Of a DNA stretch of 64,000 nucleotides, positions 9,084-21,218 are shown piece by piece (the first letter of the stretch is position 1; each line of letters starts with the position of its first letter). A model generated the notes under the pieces. That model saw only the letters and a program-made list of their open reading frames with translations, did not search any database and was not told the DNA's origin. The position numbers were made by a program, and so were the translations under genes. Location of the stretch: assembly GCA_025677815.1 (NCBI GenBank), contig JAIXMP010000006.1:1629455-1693454 (forward strand), given 5' to 3'. This DNA is from Phascolomyces articulosus (Eukaryota; Mucoromycota; Mucoromycetes; Mucorales; Lichtheimiaceae).

Positions 9084-10548
9084 GCCTCGAATAATGTTAA
9101 AGAGTCTTCGGCGAAGCCTCGACTAAGACTCATCAGTTTCTAGGTTACACCAACACAAGTTTTCCTTTTTTACCTCCATGAATCTTGACAGTTGTTGAAG
9201 CTTTTTAGATATTTTATTGAAAAATATTTTTCTATCAAAAATCCAATAGCTACAAAAATCATCCAAATCGATTCTTTTCATTTCATTTGCATTAGATAGT
9301 TGAACAAGTATGCACAAATAATAATCTTCTTTTCTATCACCATCGTTGATATAGTCAGTAGTTGGTGGTATATCTTCTTCTCGTATAGTTAAATTGTTAT
9401 CGTCGATGGATGGAACATAAGTTGTTGTAACATGCATCGTTTTTCCAATTATATTGTAATTTTGAAATGAGGTCGTTATATCAAATGTTAAGTGTTGAAC
9501 ATTAGCACCAGTCCATGATGGCAAAAACATGTACTTTTTGATTGTTGATTTATAATTCCAATCATAATTTTTAAAAAACAAAAATGCTGATATCTTTTTT
9601 TGCTAAAAGACCATAAAATTGAATCATTAAATCTTCAAATGGCTGATCGTAATCGATTTTGATTTTGTCGATAAATTCCGGGAAAAGATGAATGAGTGCA
9701 AAAACACGGTCGTGATCTTTAGTGCTTCTTCGTTGATGTGCATGGTATAAAATTTGCGAAACGCTTAGTTTAGGTGAATTTGTTAACTGATGCATTTCAT
9801 AGCATACTTTATCTGCCCATCCATGTTCATCTCTTCCGACAAATAACAATCTTTTTGATTTTACTGCTTCTTCTAAAGTCCATAATCGTTTGAAATATTG
9901 TTGTTCTCTTGAACTTAAATCTTCTTGACGAGTGTAATCTGGTACAAGTGCAACGGCGCAATAAGCATTTTCGTATATATGATGCATGTTGCGTATTTCA
10001 TGATGCTTTTCTTCTTTATAATCTTGATTGATGCATAATTGATCGTACCATATATATTTGATGTTGAATTGCTGACATATCTGCTGAATAATGTCTTCAA
10101 ATTTGACATATTTGACTGTTGTAAAGTAGTAATTATAATACTCCATGATTTTGAAAACTTCATATATTTTTGTCTGTCTACTCCCTATTATAAGAAACTT
10201 GTTTATATGGAAATCAGGCATCTTGTATTCAGGAATAATCATTCCAGGAAAAATATCATTGTCATAAGAAATAACCTTGTGTTTGCCTTCATCGATTCGT
10301 TTGTATTTTCCAGTGATTTCATCGAGTACTATGTCTCCAGATTGACTCCATGAATACGATAATGCGCAATAACCTTCGTTCACTTGAAGTCCATCGACTA
10401 CTTTCATGTCAGAAATACGAACAAGTTTGGCAGGCATAAAGTCTGGTTTGGGCAAATCACTGGGGGTTGCTATGAGTGGATTTAAACGTTTGATGTGTTT
10501 CCCGCTTTCATTATTAGAATATTGAGCCGTCTCGTAGGTAATATACAT

Positions 10549-13313
10549 TATTTCTATGATTATATATTAAATAAGTCTGACAAGTTAATTTCTATATAAC
10601 CGTAAATAACATAAATAAAAAAGAGAGGCATTTACTCAAAGATAAAGAAATGAATGGTACTATTGGAAAAATTGCAAGAGAGTATACAGTGGTGATATAT
10701 TTAAGTGGTAGTAGATACGCGTTCTTTTGAGGATTTTCTATCAAATGAAGGGTAGTGATGGAAGTGGTAAATAGAAAATGAAAAATAAAGAAGAATAAAA
10801 AAAGTACGTAAGGCTTATAAATATACCTTTTTTCTCACTAAACTAGTGTGACAAGTTACTAGTAGCTCTGCTGAAACTTTAAAGATCATCGTCAATGCAT
10901 CCTGTAAATAAATACTGAGTTATATTTGTTTGTTATATGCAGACGACTAAGAAAAGAAAAGAGTATTTACTGTTCCTTAATTTTTTTTGTCAAATCGACT
11001 TGGATAATATGGATTTTTTTAATAAAGTTTTAGAATGTTTGATTCACTGCTGCTGGATAACTATAAAGACCATAAACTTATATTTGATTAAAGTAAAACA
11101 AAAAAAAATCCAGCTTCATTTCATCTGCATGTCTTTATGCAATACAGAAACACAATTACACAAAGCAATAACATTCTAAGCCCAAACCCTAAAACCACCC
11201 GAAAGAAAACATAACCAATCTAGATTTGATACTTCTTAAGAGTTCATACCATACTTCATCCAGTAAACTTCTGTAAATGTTAATATAAAAATAACAGCTA
11301 GTACTGAGTATTTGTATTATTATTTATTCAACTTGAATAAGGGAAAAAGAGAAGGATCAATAAAGTGGAAAGCATTTGACGCAACAGTTATGAAACGGAC
11401 AAGGGGTTTTGTTATTAGTAAGTATCCTACTCAAGGCTTTTTATACTTTTTAAATGCAGTGTTGTAAAAACACTAAAAATGGACCATTATAATCCTGTCT
11501 ATTGTTTAAACCCAATAAAAGCGGTTTAATAAAGGGCATAATGAGAATATGGCCTTTGTTGTAAGAATCTTTGTTATTTTTTTATGTTAGACTTTTAGAT
11601 ATAAACAATGGATATGTTCAATCAGTTATCAGAAAAGGTGCCTTTGTTTTTTTATAACGTAATATAAAACTTTAACTACACCGCGACAATAAAATAGTTT
11701 AATAGTTTTTATATAAATACTTCTTACGTAGCTTGGTGGTGTTACGAAAAATTTTGATCATTTACCCTTGATATATTAATATAATCCTTTTACAAAATAT
11801 AAAATAGTCCAAATATGCTGATACACAAATACCATTATCCGGTTTTTTTTAATTATAAGAAGTGGTAATAATATCAATAATTTTTAGAGTGAAATGATAT
11901 AAATGTCAGGTATAAAATGTGTCGAGAAAAAGAATATAAAACAAAAAGTAAAAGAAAACATTTACAAGATATATAATATACAAATATGTGCTGTTCAACA
12001 ATATGTTTTTGAGAATGAGATTTTTGGTTGTACTGTGTATATAAAGAGAAAAATAGGAATAATATGAAATGGGATATACACGTCACTATAGATCTTCTAC
12101 AATACTTGAGTGAAGTTATCCGATTGCTGATCTAAGTGTTCTCGCTGAATCTACTTCAATTAATTGCTCTTCTCTTCTCTCAACTTATTTTCGATATCCT
12201 TCTGTTCATGTAATTCTATCTAATAGAATTTAATAAAAAGTATTCATTAAAAGTTAAATACTAGAATGAAACACATACAAATGTATATATATTTATCGAT
12301 CTTGATCACTCATGTGTAACGTAGCCAACAATTCAAATACCATCACCATGTCATCATTATGGTCCCAGCGAGTTGGTATGGATGCACTTCTCAATTGAAC
12401 AAACACCACTTATGTTGATTATATAACGTTGTCTTGACTAAGGTGATGGTGTTCTCAATACACTGCACACTATACACTGCCAATTTCTTGCATGTGTCAC
12501 AAGCGAATTTGAACTCTAGACGAAATTGATTTCGCCTGCATATTATGTAGACGAATCTGAACATTCATTTCCGCCTAGTCCAACCCAAATCAATATGACT
12601 ACAGCAATAATTACAAAATCTATTAGTCTACCTTTACTGGTAGCCTAAGGATAACTTCAAAAGCCATTCACAACTGTTGCAATGCTTATAATTGGTAGTA
12701 TAAGTTGCATTATCCAAAAGACATCCAAAAGACAACGGTACTATTAAAAAAGTAGACTCTTCGGGAAATCCCTTTTTAAGACTTTACGCTGCCTTTCAAA
12801 CAGTCGTTTTCTCTTCTCATTCGCTCCTCGCTACCAAAACTGCTATTCCGAAATAAAAACATTGGCTATCATGAAAAACCACAAAAAAGTTGTCTGCGGA
12901 AAGGGTTTTTAAAAAGCCCCATCGCTACTATGTGAAGTAGTGATTTTTTGGTATCAATCGAAAGCCATCATCTTCCTTTATATATGCTGGAATTCTCATA
13001 AAAATATCTTGCATGGCTATAGCGTCAGAGGTGTATTTACAATTTTTTTTTATTAGTAAAATGCTTTTTCCACAGTCATCCAATTTAATACTTTAGTTGG
13101 TTGTCGGCTTTTAATACTATCGTCTGAAATAAAACTTCGATTCATCATGCATCAGAGAAAATAAAACCTATATAAAACCTATATAAAATCTCTTGAATCA
13201 TTGATACTATTTTCATATATTTTTTTTTCTTTCATTCTTTTTACGTACGATATCACACACTTATTATAATACATATATGCATACTATTCATCGTGTCTAC
13301 TAACCGATTCACC
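10549..13313. other. Intergenic, no gene seen
   Basis: About 2.8 kb of AT-rich DNA upstream of the broken HET gene. It includes a slightly GC-richer stretch at 12780-12960 with T/A-run palindromic patches. The unknown 5' end of the Helitron may lie here. Short ORFs (for example 10937-11179) have no supporting features. Confidence 0.4.
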
Positions 13314-14223
13314 ATGCCACAAAAAAAAGAACACAGAAAAAAGCAAAAACAAACATCTATCAGATCCGTTTACAACCTAAGAAAATCCACTCTCCAATCT
13401 AAAAGAAAACCCGAAGTAATTAATCTTTTATAAAACAAACCCTTTCATGTTCAATAGCAATAACAATAACATGTAAATAATAACTATAGGAAAAATTGCA
13501 ACAGCCATACTACCCAAAACATTTTAAAACTTCTCCATCCTATACGTTACCTACAAATCAAAAATTATTAACCTATCCGCATAATAATCCTCCGCAACTG
13601 ACAGCTTCTAACATCAATTCAATAAAATTACCAAAATATTGCTACAATCTTTTTCTTAAATCTCTCAATCCAACGAGTTCCAATCCAAATCATAAACTAT
13701 TTATTCAACATATACCACGTTTACCTATGCCGATACATACTTAATTACCAATCCATTCGATAATTCATATTTTTGGTTTGATTTTTTTCAAGATTCACAA
13801 AATCCTTTCTTCATAAAGCCACCTCCAAACGCCATTGAAAAAGACCAGTCATTTAACACCGTCATCCATAATCTCAACCATGATGCTCATGATTTATCGT
13901 CGTTGTTCATCTCTTCTGCTATTCATTCAGAAATTTTAACACCATTGAATGACATCTTGCATAACCTAAAAAAAATCTTAGAAACAACTGAAAAAGAAAC
14001 TAACCCCGATATAACCCTAAACAACGCCATTCAGAAGCTTTACAAAGATTTTTTTTCCATATTAACCTCTGTCACATCACCCCAAACTGCCACCCTCAAA
14101 CATCTTCCTCTTGACCAATGTACCACATTGAAAAACCTATTAGAAACACTACAAAAAGTTCTTAAAAGCGACTATTTCCACCATATAAAATTAAATATAG
14201 CTCAATATCATCATCACATTTAA
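13314..14223 (+). CDS. Unknown three-exon gene upstream of Helitron Rep-Hel
   Basis: I infer join(13314..13415, 13490..13718, 13793..14223), 253 residues. The ATG at 13314 starts a Lys-rich segment (MPQKKEHRKKQKQ). Two introns of 74 nt each, GTAATT...CTATAG and GTTTAC...TTCAAG, join three otherwise unconnected frames exactly in phase. The middle is Pro/Asn/Ser-rich; the C-terminal ~140 residues look helical with leucine repeats (PLNDILHNLKKILETTE). I do not recognise a family. It ends 46 nt before the Rep-Hel start and runs in the same direction, so it may be a Helitron accessory or a captured gene. The alternative is an unrelated host gene beside the element. Some of the frame changes could also be real frameshifts. 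Confidence 0.5.
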
Positions 14224-14269
14224 AAATTTCCTTTTTATTTTTATTTTTTGCTGTACCTCTTTATTTATA

Positions 14270-14697
14270 ATGCCGTGTTCTGCATGCGGTAGTACGTCAC
14301 ACTCACGAAGAAGTTTTCATGGATGTCCTGCTAATCAATCTCAATCTTCAAATGATGGCTCCTTTGTTTTTGTGAATACCGTTTTCGAGACTACACCTAC
14401 TTTTAGTAGTACTACTCCTAATAATGTGCCTCAACAACCTACCCAAGTCTTAGTCAATTCTATTGTTCCATCTACTCTTCCAAGTCGTCGTAGTTACCAA
14501 CAGGCTTTTAATGATGATACATCAGTAATAAGCCCAAACGAGTATGTCTATTCCACTATATATATCTATTAGAATTAACTCACCATACTCCGCTAACAGG
14601 ATATAACATTATCAGTGAAGAGAAAGAATAACAAATAGTGATAATTAATGGGCATAATAGTGGGAATTATGGATAACCATGTTAAATAATTAGCATA

Positions 14698-14746
<49 letters not shown>

Positions 14747-17700
14747 CCTAATGAGAGTAAATTAATCTTTCTTTCCTCATTATATCAATATATCAATATT
14801 AATAAAATAGATCAGCTTCTACTACTGTTACTGCTTCACCACTGGAACATAATAATAATTTACCTGCTTCGTCTGATGGTCCTACTTTTGCTGCTCGAAT
14901 TCATCCTGATAATTATATTCCTTCTCATAACCTACAATCAAATACTCTTCCCAATGGTCGTCAAGATCTTGGTGAAATGAATGTTGTTTGTTCGTCCTGC
15001 AATGCAAAAATGTGGATTAGAGAAAAAAGTGCCGGTACCATTGCTGATCCGAAATTTTCTTTTTGTTGTAACAAGGGAAAAGTTTCTTTTACTCTACCTC
15101 CTCCTCCTCCTCCCCCTGAGCTTCTGTCTCTCTTGCTTAATTTAGATGGCTCTTCTAAAGATTTTCGAAAAAAAATTCGCTTATATAATTCGGCTTTTGC
15201 TTTTGCTTCCATTGGAGCGCGGGTACAGATACTACGAATCTTTCATATTTAAATTTTTCATTCCTACAATTGACATTTATTTCTTTGTTTTTAGTTTTAT
15301 ATTGATTAATCTCGCTTATTTATACTTAAACTATGTTTTTACTGCTATATGAAATTAGTATGATGCAAACTTGGCAAATGAAAGACAAGGTGTCTATAGT
15401 TTTCGAGTGAATGGTATGATAACTCATCGAATTGCAAAATCGTTACACCCACCGGATGGTATACAACCTGGCTTTTCACAATTTTATATCTATGATTCTG
15501 AATCGCAGATCCAACTGCGAAATAATCTTTTTGGAGGGTTAAATGAAACAACATTACGCTCTTTACAAACCATGATTGACCGTGTAAACCCTTTGTCCCA
15601 TATTTATCAACAAGCAGCTGATCGTCTTCAAATGAACCCTGAAGACAATTTTTCTATTATTATTCATTCCAATCGAACACCTTCCCGTGGCCATTATGGC
15701 CAATATTTAACTCCTACTTCTGCTGAAATTGCTGCTATTCTTCCTAATTATGGTTCTGTCGGGGCTTATCGTGATGTAGTTATTACAATCCGTGGTGGTG
15801 GTTTGATGCGTATTAAGGAACAGCACCCTTTATATGATCCTGCTCATTATGTACTTTTGTTTCCACGTGGTGAACAGGGATGGGCTGCTCCATTACCAAA
15901 TTCTTTACCAAATAATCAATGTGAGCTTTGATTTTCATATATTTGACCTATTTATGATGATTAAGCTGTATTGAGAGATAAAACAAAATTATAAGTTAAT
16001 TTTTCTAAATTGAATATGATATTAGCAAATATATTCAATTTTGAATCTGATCCTAATAATGACGAATCCAATTCAACAACTCCTATGCGTTATTATGCCT
16101 ATCTACTTCACGATCGTGATAATTACTATATTGTTTATTATCAGCGTCTTTTTCATCAATTTGTCGTTGATATGTGGGTCAAAGTTGAACAACATCGACT
16201 GGAATTTATACGACATAATCAAGCATCTCTTCGGGCAGAAGTTTTGGATGGCTTAGTAGATGCTATTGACGGTGAAATTGCTCGAAATATTGGATCCACT
16301 ATACTTCTTCCTGCAACATTTATTGGAAGTCCACGAGATATGAATAGTAGATATCAGGATTCAATGGCAATTGTTAGGCATTTTTCAAAACCTGATCTAT
16401 TTGTAACATTTACGTGCAATCCTAATTGGATTGAAATTACACGTGCTCTCAAACCAGGCCAAAAACGTACAGATCGCCCTGACTTAACTGCTCGAGTATT
16501 TCGTATGAAGGTAGCAAATGGAATTCATTATGCCTTCTGCTGTATATTTTACTTTTTTTCTTATTCTTTTGATATTCCCTTTGTTATTATTTTTTTTAAC
16601 TTACAGCTTAATGCATTGATGGATGATTTAACAAAAAAACATGTTTTGGGAACTGTCGCTGCTCATATATCTGTTGTTGAATTTCAAAAACGTGGTTTAC
16701 CGCATTGCCATATACTTTTAATTTTATCTCCTGACTGTAAACCTTCCAGTCCGACTGATTATGATAATATTGTATCCGCTGAGATCCCTGACCCAGTTCA
16801 GCATCCTGCTGCTTATGCTACTGTCACACGCAACATGATGCATGGTCCATGTGGCCCAACTTTTGTAGACTCTGCTCCTTGCATGGATCATGGAAATTGC
16901 TCTAAACGATATCCTAAAACATTTGTTGAGGAGACTACTGAAGCAGATGAAGGTGGATATCCTGTATATCGTCGACGTAATAACGGTAGAACAGTGATTG
17001 TAAACAGATCTGGACGACAATATACATTGGATAATAGATGGGTTGTACCACATAATATCTACTTATGTACCAAATATGATGCTCATTTGAATGTAGAAAT
17101 TTGCAACAATATTCGAGCTGTTAAATATCTTTATAAATATGTTTATAAAGGCCACGATCGAGCAATGATGTCTATGCGCCATCATCGAAATAATAATAAC
17201 CCTAATCCTAACGATGAAGATGCTGTTACTGATGAGACTACTTTATATCAAGAAGCTCGATATGTTTCCGCATCTGAATCATTTTGGCGTATCTTTGGTT
17301 TTAAATTACATACACAGATACCATATGTCCAAACTTTAGCTATACATTTACCAGGGCAACAAAGTATTTATTATCGTCCAAATCAACCTGTTCAACAAGT
17401 AATTGATCGTGCACGTTTAAAGATATCTACATTAGATGCATATTTTGAATTAAATCGGTAGGTGTATAGGTGTATATAAATCACAATACTCCTTTCATCA
17501 TATAGACTTTTTAATAGTACGTTAGGTTCATGCACAGTTTCTTAAAAACTTATGAAAGAAATATTATTAATTATTATTCTTATTGTTACTGTTATCGTCA
17601 TTTAAAAGCAATGACCTTAATAACCGTGAATTATGTTACCATCAAATTCCCACTCGATACTCTTGGAATACATCCGGAAGACGAAATTACTGGAATGCAC

Positions 17701-19940
17701 GAACACGGTCGACTGCTTCTGTTGGTCGTGTTGCTTTTGTATCACCAGCTGATATGGAACGTTTTTCTTTACGCCTCCTATTAGATAATGTCCCAGGACC
17801 ACAAAGTTTTGATGATTTATATACCTATAATGGTCGACGATACGCGACTTTCCAAGAGGTTGCTTCTGCACGTTTGTTACTGGAAAGTGATGAAGAGTAT
17901 GATCTTTGTCTTGCCGAAGCCATATCTGTTGTCACATCCATTCCTCAGCTTCGACGTATATTTGTTACTTTACTCATTTTTGCAAATCCTTCAAATCCAG
18001 GTGCTTTATGGCAAAAAATACTGTAATAATTTTTCTGAAGATTATCAACATCGCTATCGACTGAATAATTTGGAACCTGATATTGCACGTTGTAATGCAC
18101 AGGCATTAATTGATATAAATAACCTTCTTGCTGACCATAATACTTCTCTTGATCGATTTCCTACTCTTCCACCGTTGCCTAATCTTTCATCCTTTGTGAC
18201 GGAAATCCCTCCTCATCCACAATCCACAATTAATAATCAAACTAACACTCTTGAAGAACTTGCACAATTTGCTGAAGAGTCCAAAAGGAAACTTAACGCA
18301 GATCAGTATGCTGCTTTTAATGCCATTACTGCTGCAATTGAAGATCCGACAATTGAGCAACGTGCTTTTTTTTTTGGATGGTCCAGGTGGCAGTGGTAAA
18401 ACGTTTTTGTATAATACTCTCCTCGCACACGTTCGATCGCAAGGAAAAACTGCTATTGCTGTTGCTTCTACTGGTGTCGCAGCTATACTCCTTAAAGAAG
18501 GCACCACAGCACACAATATGTTCAGAATTCCAGTTGAAAGCTTGGATGAGTCCTCGACATGTCCCGTTAGTGTCCAAAGTGACAGGGCTCAGCTTATTCG
18601 TGATGCATCTTTGATCATTTGGGATGAAGTACCCATGGTCCATCGTCATGCTGTGGAGGCTGTAAATAGAACACTAAAGGATATTTTGGATACAACTGAT
18701 TCTATGTCAGAAAACACAATTTTTGGAAACAAAGTGGTAGTCTTAGGTGGTGATTTTCGCCAAACTCTTCCAGTTGTAAAACATGGATCAAGAGGTGAAT
18801 CTGTTGATGCAAGTATAATCCGCTCGCCTCTATGGAGTTCAATTCATACTTTTCATTTAACAATCAACATGCGACTACAAAATCTCCAGAATAACAGCGA
18901 CTATGCAGAAAGACAGCGACAATTTGCACACGATCTGCTTCAAATTGGTGATGGACAAATACCTCCAAGTAACAAATCATATTCATCACATAAAAAAAAA
19001 GCTATATATAATAAACAACTTTTTTTTTATTTTAATAGTTCGTCCAAACTCGGAATATATTTACCTTCACCATGATAACTGTTTACGTGGATCGAACATT
19101 AATAATCTTTTAGATGTCATTTACCCTAACCTCGAAAGACACATAGACATAGACACACAGTATTTCGCTGAAAGAGCAATACTTTCTTCAAAAAACAATG
19201 TGGTCGATACCATTAATAAAATTGCCACCGATAAATTTCCAGGAGAAGCTAAAGTATACTCAAGTGCGGACATGGTTTGTGATCAACAATACGCAAACCA
19301 GTTACCTATTGAATATATAAATTCATTGTCTATCTCAGGTGTTTATCATTTCTGCACCACTATTACATATATAATTAAATACATTAAATATAATAACAAA
19401 ATCTTCATTTTTGTTAATAATGCATTATTGCATTATTATTTTTTCAAACATTCATAATTACCTAGGATTTCCACCTCATCGCCTTCGACTAAAACCTAAT
19501 CAACCTATTATCCTACTCCGTAATCTCAATCCAGCTGAAGGTCTTTGTAATGGAACAAAACTGATCTGTCGACTTTACATACCCATTTGATAGAAGCTGA
19601 AATCGCAAGTGGTAATCATATAGGCGATCGTGTCTTCATACCAAGGATTAAATTAATTTGTTCCTCAAAATTATCAGGTTTGCCGTGTGAAATCTCCAGA
19701 AAGCAGTTACCTGTAAAGCCAGCCTTTGCTTTGACTATAAATAAAGCTCAGGGTCAAACACTGAATCACGTCGGCCTTTATCTTCCTGATCCAGTGTTTT
19801 CCCATGGTCAATTATATGTTGGTATTTCACGGGTAACTGACTATAGAAATTTAAATATCATGCCAGAGTGGGATAATCAAACCGGCCACCCAATTACAAA
19901 AAATGTTGTTTTTACTGAAATCTTCTCCCCTCCATTATAG
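14270..19940 (+). pseudogene. Helitron Rep-helicase, eight exons, three frameshifts
   Basis: Inferred exons: 14270-14541, 14811-15222, 15359-15920, 16026-16510, 16607-17457, 17609-18968, 19039-19338, 19466-19940, all with GT-AG introns in phase. Features in order: an N-terminal Cys-rich patch (CSACGSTSHSRRSFHGC), a second Cys cluster (CSSCNAKMW ... FSFCC), the HUH nuclease motif in GLPHCHILL (about 16697), the paired Tyr motif KYLYKYVYKG (about 17125), then a PIF1-type helicase with Walker A GPGGSGKT (about 18383-18405), GGDFRQTLP (about 18750) and INKAQGQT near the C-terminus. Breaks: one extra A in the run at 18013-18018, one extra T in the ten-T run at 18366-18375, and a missing base near 19571-19575. 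Rep nicks and joins the strand; the helicase unwinds it. Two of three lesions are in homopolymers, so sequencing error is possible. Confidence 0.88.
14697..14747. repeat. (TA)n(TG)n microsatellite in a Helitron intron
   Basis: About 13 TA units followed by about 12 TG units, inside the first intron of the Rep-helicase gene (14542-14810). Confidence 0.9.
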
Positions 19941-20450
19941 ATTTCTTTTTATTCTTTCTCTTTTACCTTACAATAATACTTTAATAGTTAACAACAGTTT
20001 ACAGTCAGCATCATAACCTCTTTAAAAATCATTACTGCTGTAAATAATAATTTATTTAGTCAATGTTTTTATTACATGCATTTATTTATACTACTCTTAT
20101 AAGTACCATCGTTACATATAAGAAATGAAGTGGCTATTCATAAGGATTAATACATCATAAAAGCTATTCTCATACTTGCTGATGAAACTATTACTATTTT
20201 GTTATCATAATGCATATTTGATGAATATGTCAGTCATAATGTTCATAATTAGTATGTTTTTTATGTATGCAAACAACAGTAATAGAATCCATCATTAGCT
20301 CTTATAACTATGCCATTAATTAGTGTTGCTGTTTTTATTTACTTAAACACAAACAAAAATATACAATATTGATGTTATTATAAAATTATTATATATAGCA
20401 TTACTTCTACAAAACTACAATGCAACATTGAACAAGAGTCCTCGGGGGGT

Positions 20451-20568
20451 CTGGGGGCTTGCCCCCAGCTTGGGGGTCAAGGGGGATTTCCCCCTTGCGA
20501 CGCGTTTTCTGTTGAATGACCCGTAGCGAAGCGAAGGGGCCGAAGCAAAGCGAGGCAAGAAACGCTAG
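20451..20568 (+). terminator. Helitron 3' end: twin GC hairpins and CTAG terminus
   Basis: Two adjacent perfect inverted repeats, CTGGGGGC-TT-GCCCCCAG (20451-20468) and CAAGGGGGA-TT-TCCCCCTTG (20478-20497), stand out in an AT-rich background. They are followed by a purine-rich run of gcgaag-like units (about 20525-20556) and ACGCTAG. Helitron 3' hairpins act as transposition stop signals; here there are two in tandem about 70 nt before the candidate end, which is farther than the usual ~10-12 nt. The exact terminus is inference. Confidence 0.65.
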
Positions 20569-21218
20569 TCATAAATTATTATATTATAGCAGTATACAGG
20601 AAGTATCTTCTTAATATGGTGTCTACCCAAAAAGGCAATTCTGTTTCTTTGTTTGACAAAACGTTTTTGAAACGGGTTCCCTTCTGTAAATTTATATTTT
20701 CTTCAACTCAATACAAAAAAGATCACATACTCAGTGAAGAGCCATATTTTCTTCTGCATATGCGTCTTTATTGTTCATCAGATTTAGTGAGCTCATCGAA
20801 GTGTCATCAACCAACAAATGCTTTTTTCATCCACGTACTGTTCCTGCATCAGCGGTAACAATGATACGAAAACATATCGGAAATCCGCGTCCTCTGAAGT
20901 CCTGTAAAGTCCGGCGTCTTTAGAACTTCCCTTTTCATATGCGTGCATATTGGAGCTGACTTGGAGAATAATATGTGCATATTATACCCTGGCGTCCTGG
21001 TACTTTTTCGTTTATGACAATAATTGACTTCTATCATTTTTCGTACTCTTTTGCAACTAAATGATTGACATGAACAATTTAAATTTCAAGATTTCAATAA
21101 AAAATATCATAAAAAATTAATTTGACCGATTAAAGTGTAGATATATAATAACTTGAAAAGATATTTTTATTATATCAAAAAAAAAAACCATACTCTAACT
21201 ATTAAAACTAATACAACT
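20569..21218. other. Spacer between Helitron and Crypton
   Basis: AT-rich except for 20870-20930, where tccgcgtcctctgaagtcctg-like short repeats occur. One ORF (20616-20858) has no family features. No RNA gene seen. Confidence 0.4.

Larger units (their letters stand above)
4823..9133 (+). mobile_element. DIRS-like tyrosine-recombinase retrotransposon
   Basis: A complete DIRS1-type element: inverted terminal repeats (about 4838-4962 and 8961-9083), a gag-like frame, RT-RNase H, a DIRS-type C-terminal domain, and a tyrosine recombinase. An internal complementary region (8810-8912) is complementary to both outer ends, the hallmark used by DIRS elements to build a circular intermediate. The complements of the two ends meet in the internal region at ATG (CAT on the other strand), and CAT is also the trinucleotide at both insertion borders (4823-4825 and 9131-9133). 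There is no other target duplication, as expected for tyrosine-recombinase integration. The three frames overlap in the usual compact way. One in-frame TAG in gag is the only obvious defect. Confidence 0.93.
4566..10548 (-). pseudogene. HET-domain protein split by a DIRS element
   Basis: Paralogue of the gene at 1917-3548, on the opposite strand. The N-terminal part (10548-9571) starts MYITYET and carries YCALSYSW, WYDQLCINQ, RLWTLEEA and DHDRVFAL. The frame then shifts at a run of six A on the plus strand (9573-9578); one base fewer would join FVF to KNYDW in step with the paralogue. The central part continues to about 9134, where the DIRS element interrupts it. The C-terminal part resumes at 4822 and ends at 4566 (paralogous ending ...FIQ). 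Joining the DIRS flanks at the shared CAT keeps the reading frame. Compared with the intact gene it has about 30 extra residues before the conserved Asp region. Dead now through the insertion and the frameshift; either lesion could have come first. Confidence 0.9.
14270..20568 (+). mobile_element. Helitron (autonomous type, partly decayed)
   Basis: Defined by a Rep-helicase gene (14270-19940) and a 3' end with two strong GC-rich hairpins (20451-20468, 20478-20497) and a candidate terminus ...ACGCTAG at 20568 followed by T. Helitrons move by rolling-circle replication and typically end CTRR near a hairpin, inserting between A and T. The 5' TC end could not be located and may lie upstream of 14270, possibly including the gene at 13314. 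Three frameshifts in the coding region suggest it is inactive or that the sequence has homopolymer errors. Confidence 0.85.

Noticed and set aside
12780..12960. Candidate Helitron 5' terminus or small RNA in a GC-richer patch
   Set aside because: No TC start after A with a matching inverted or conserved motif, and no recognisable RNA fold; evidence too weak to annotate.
14726..14980. 84-residue ORF beginning in TG repeats
   Set aside because: Starts in the microsatellite inside a Helitron intron; the second half is an out-of-frame shadow of the Rep exon.
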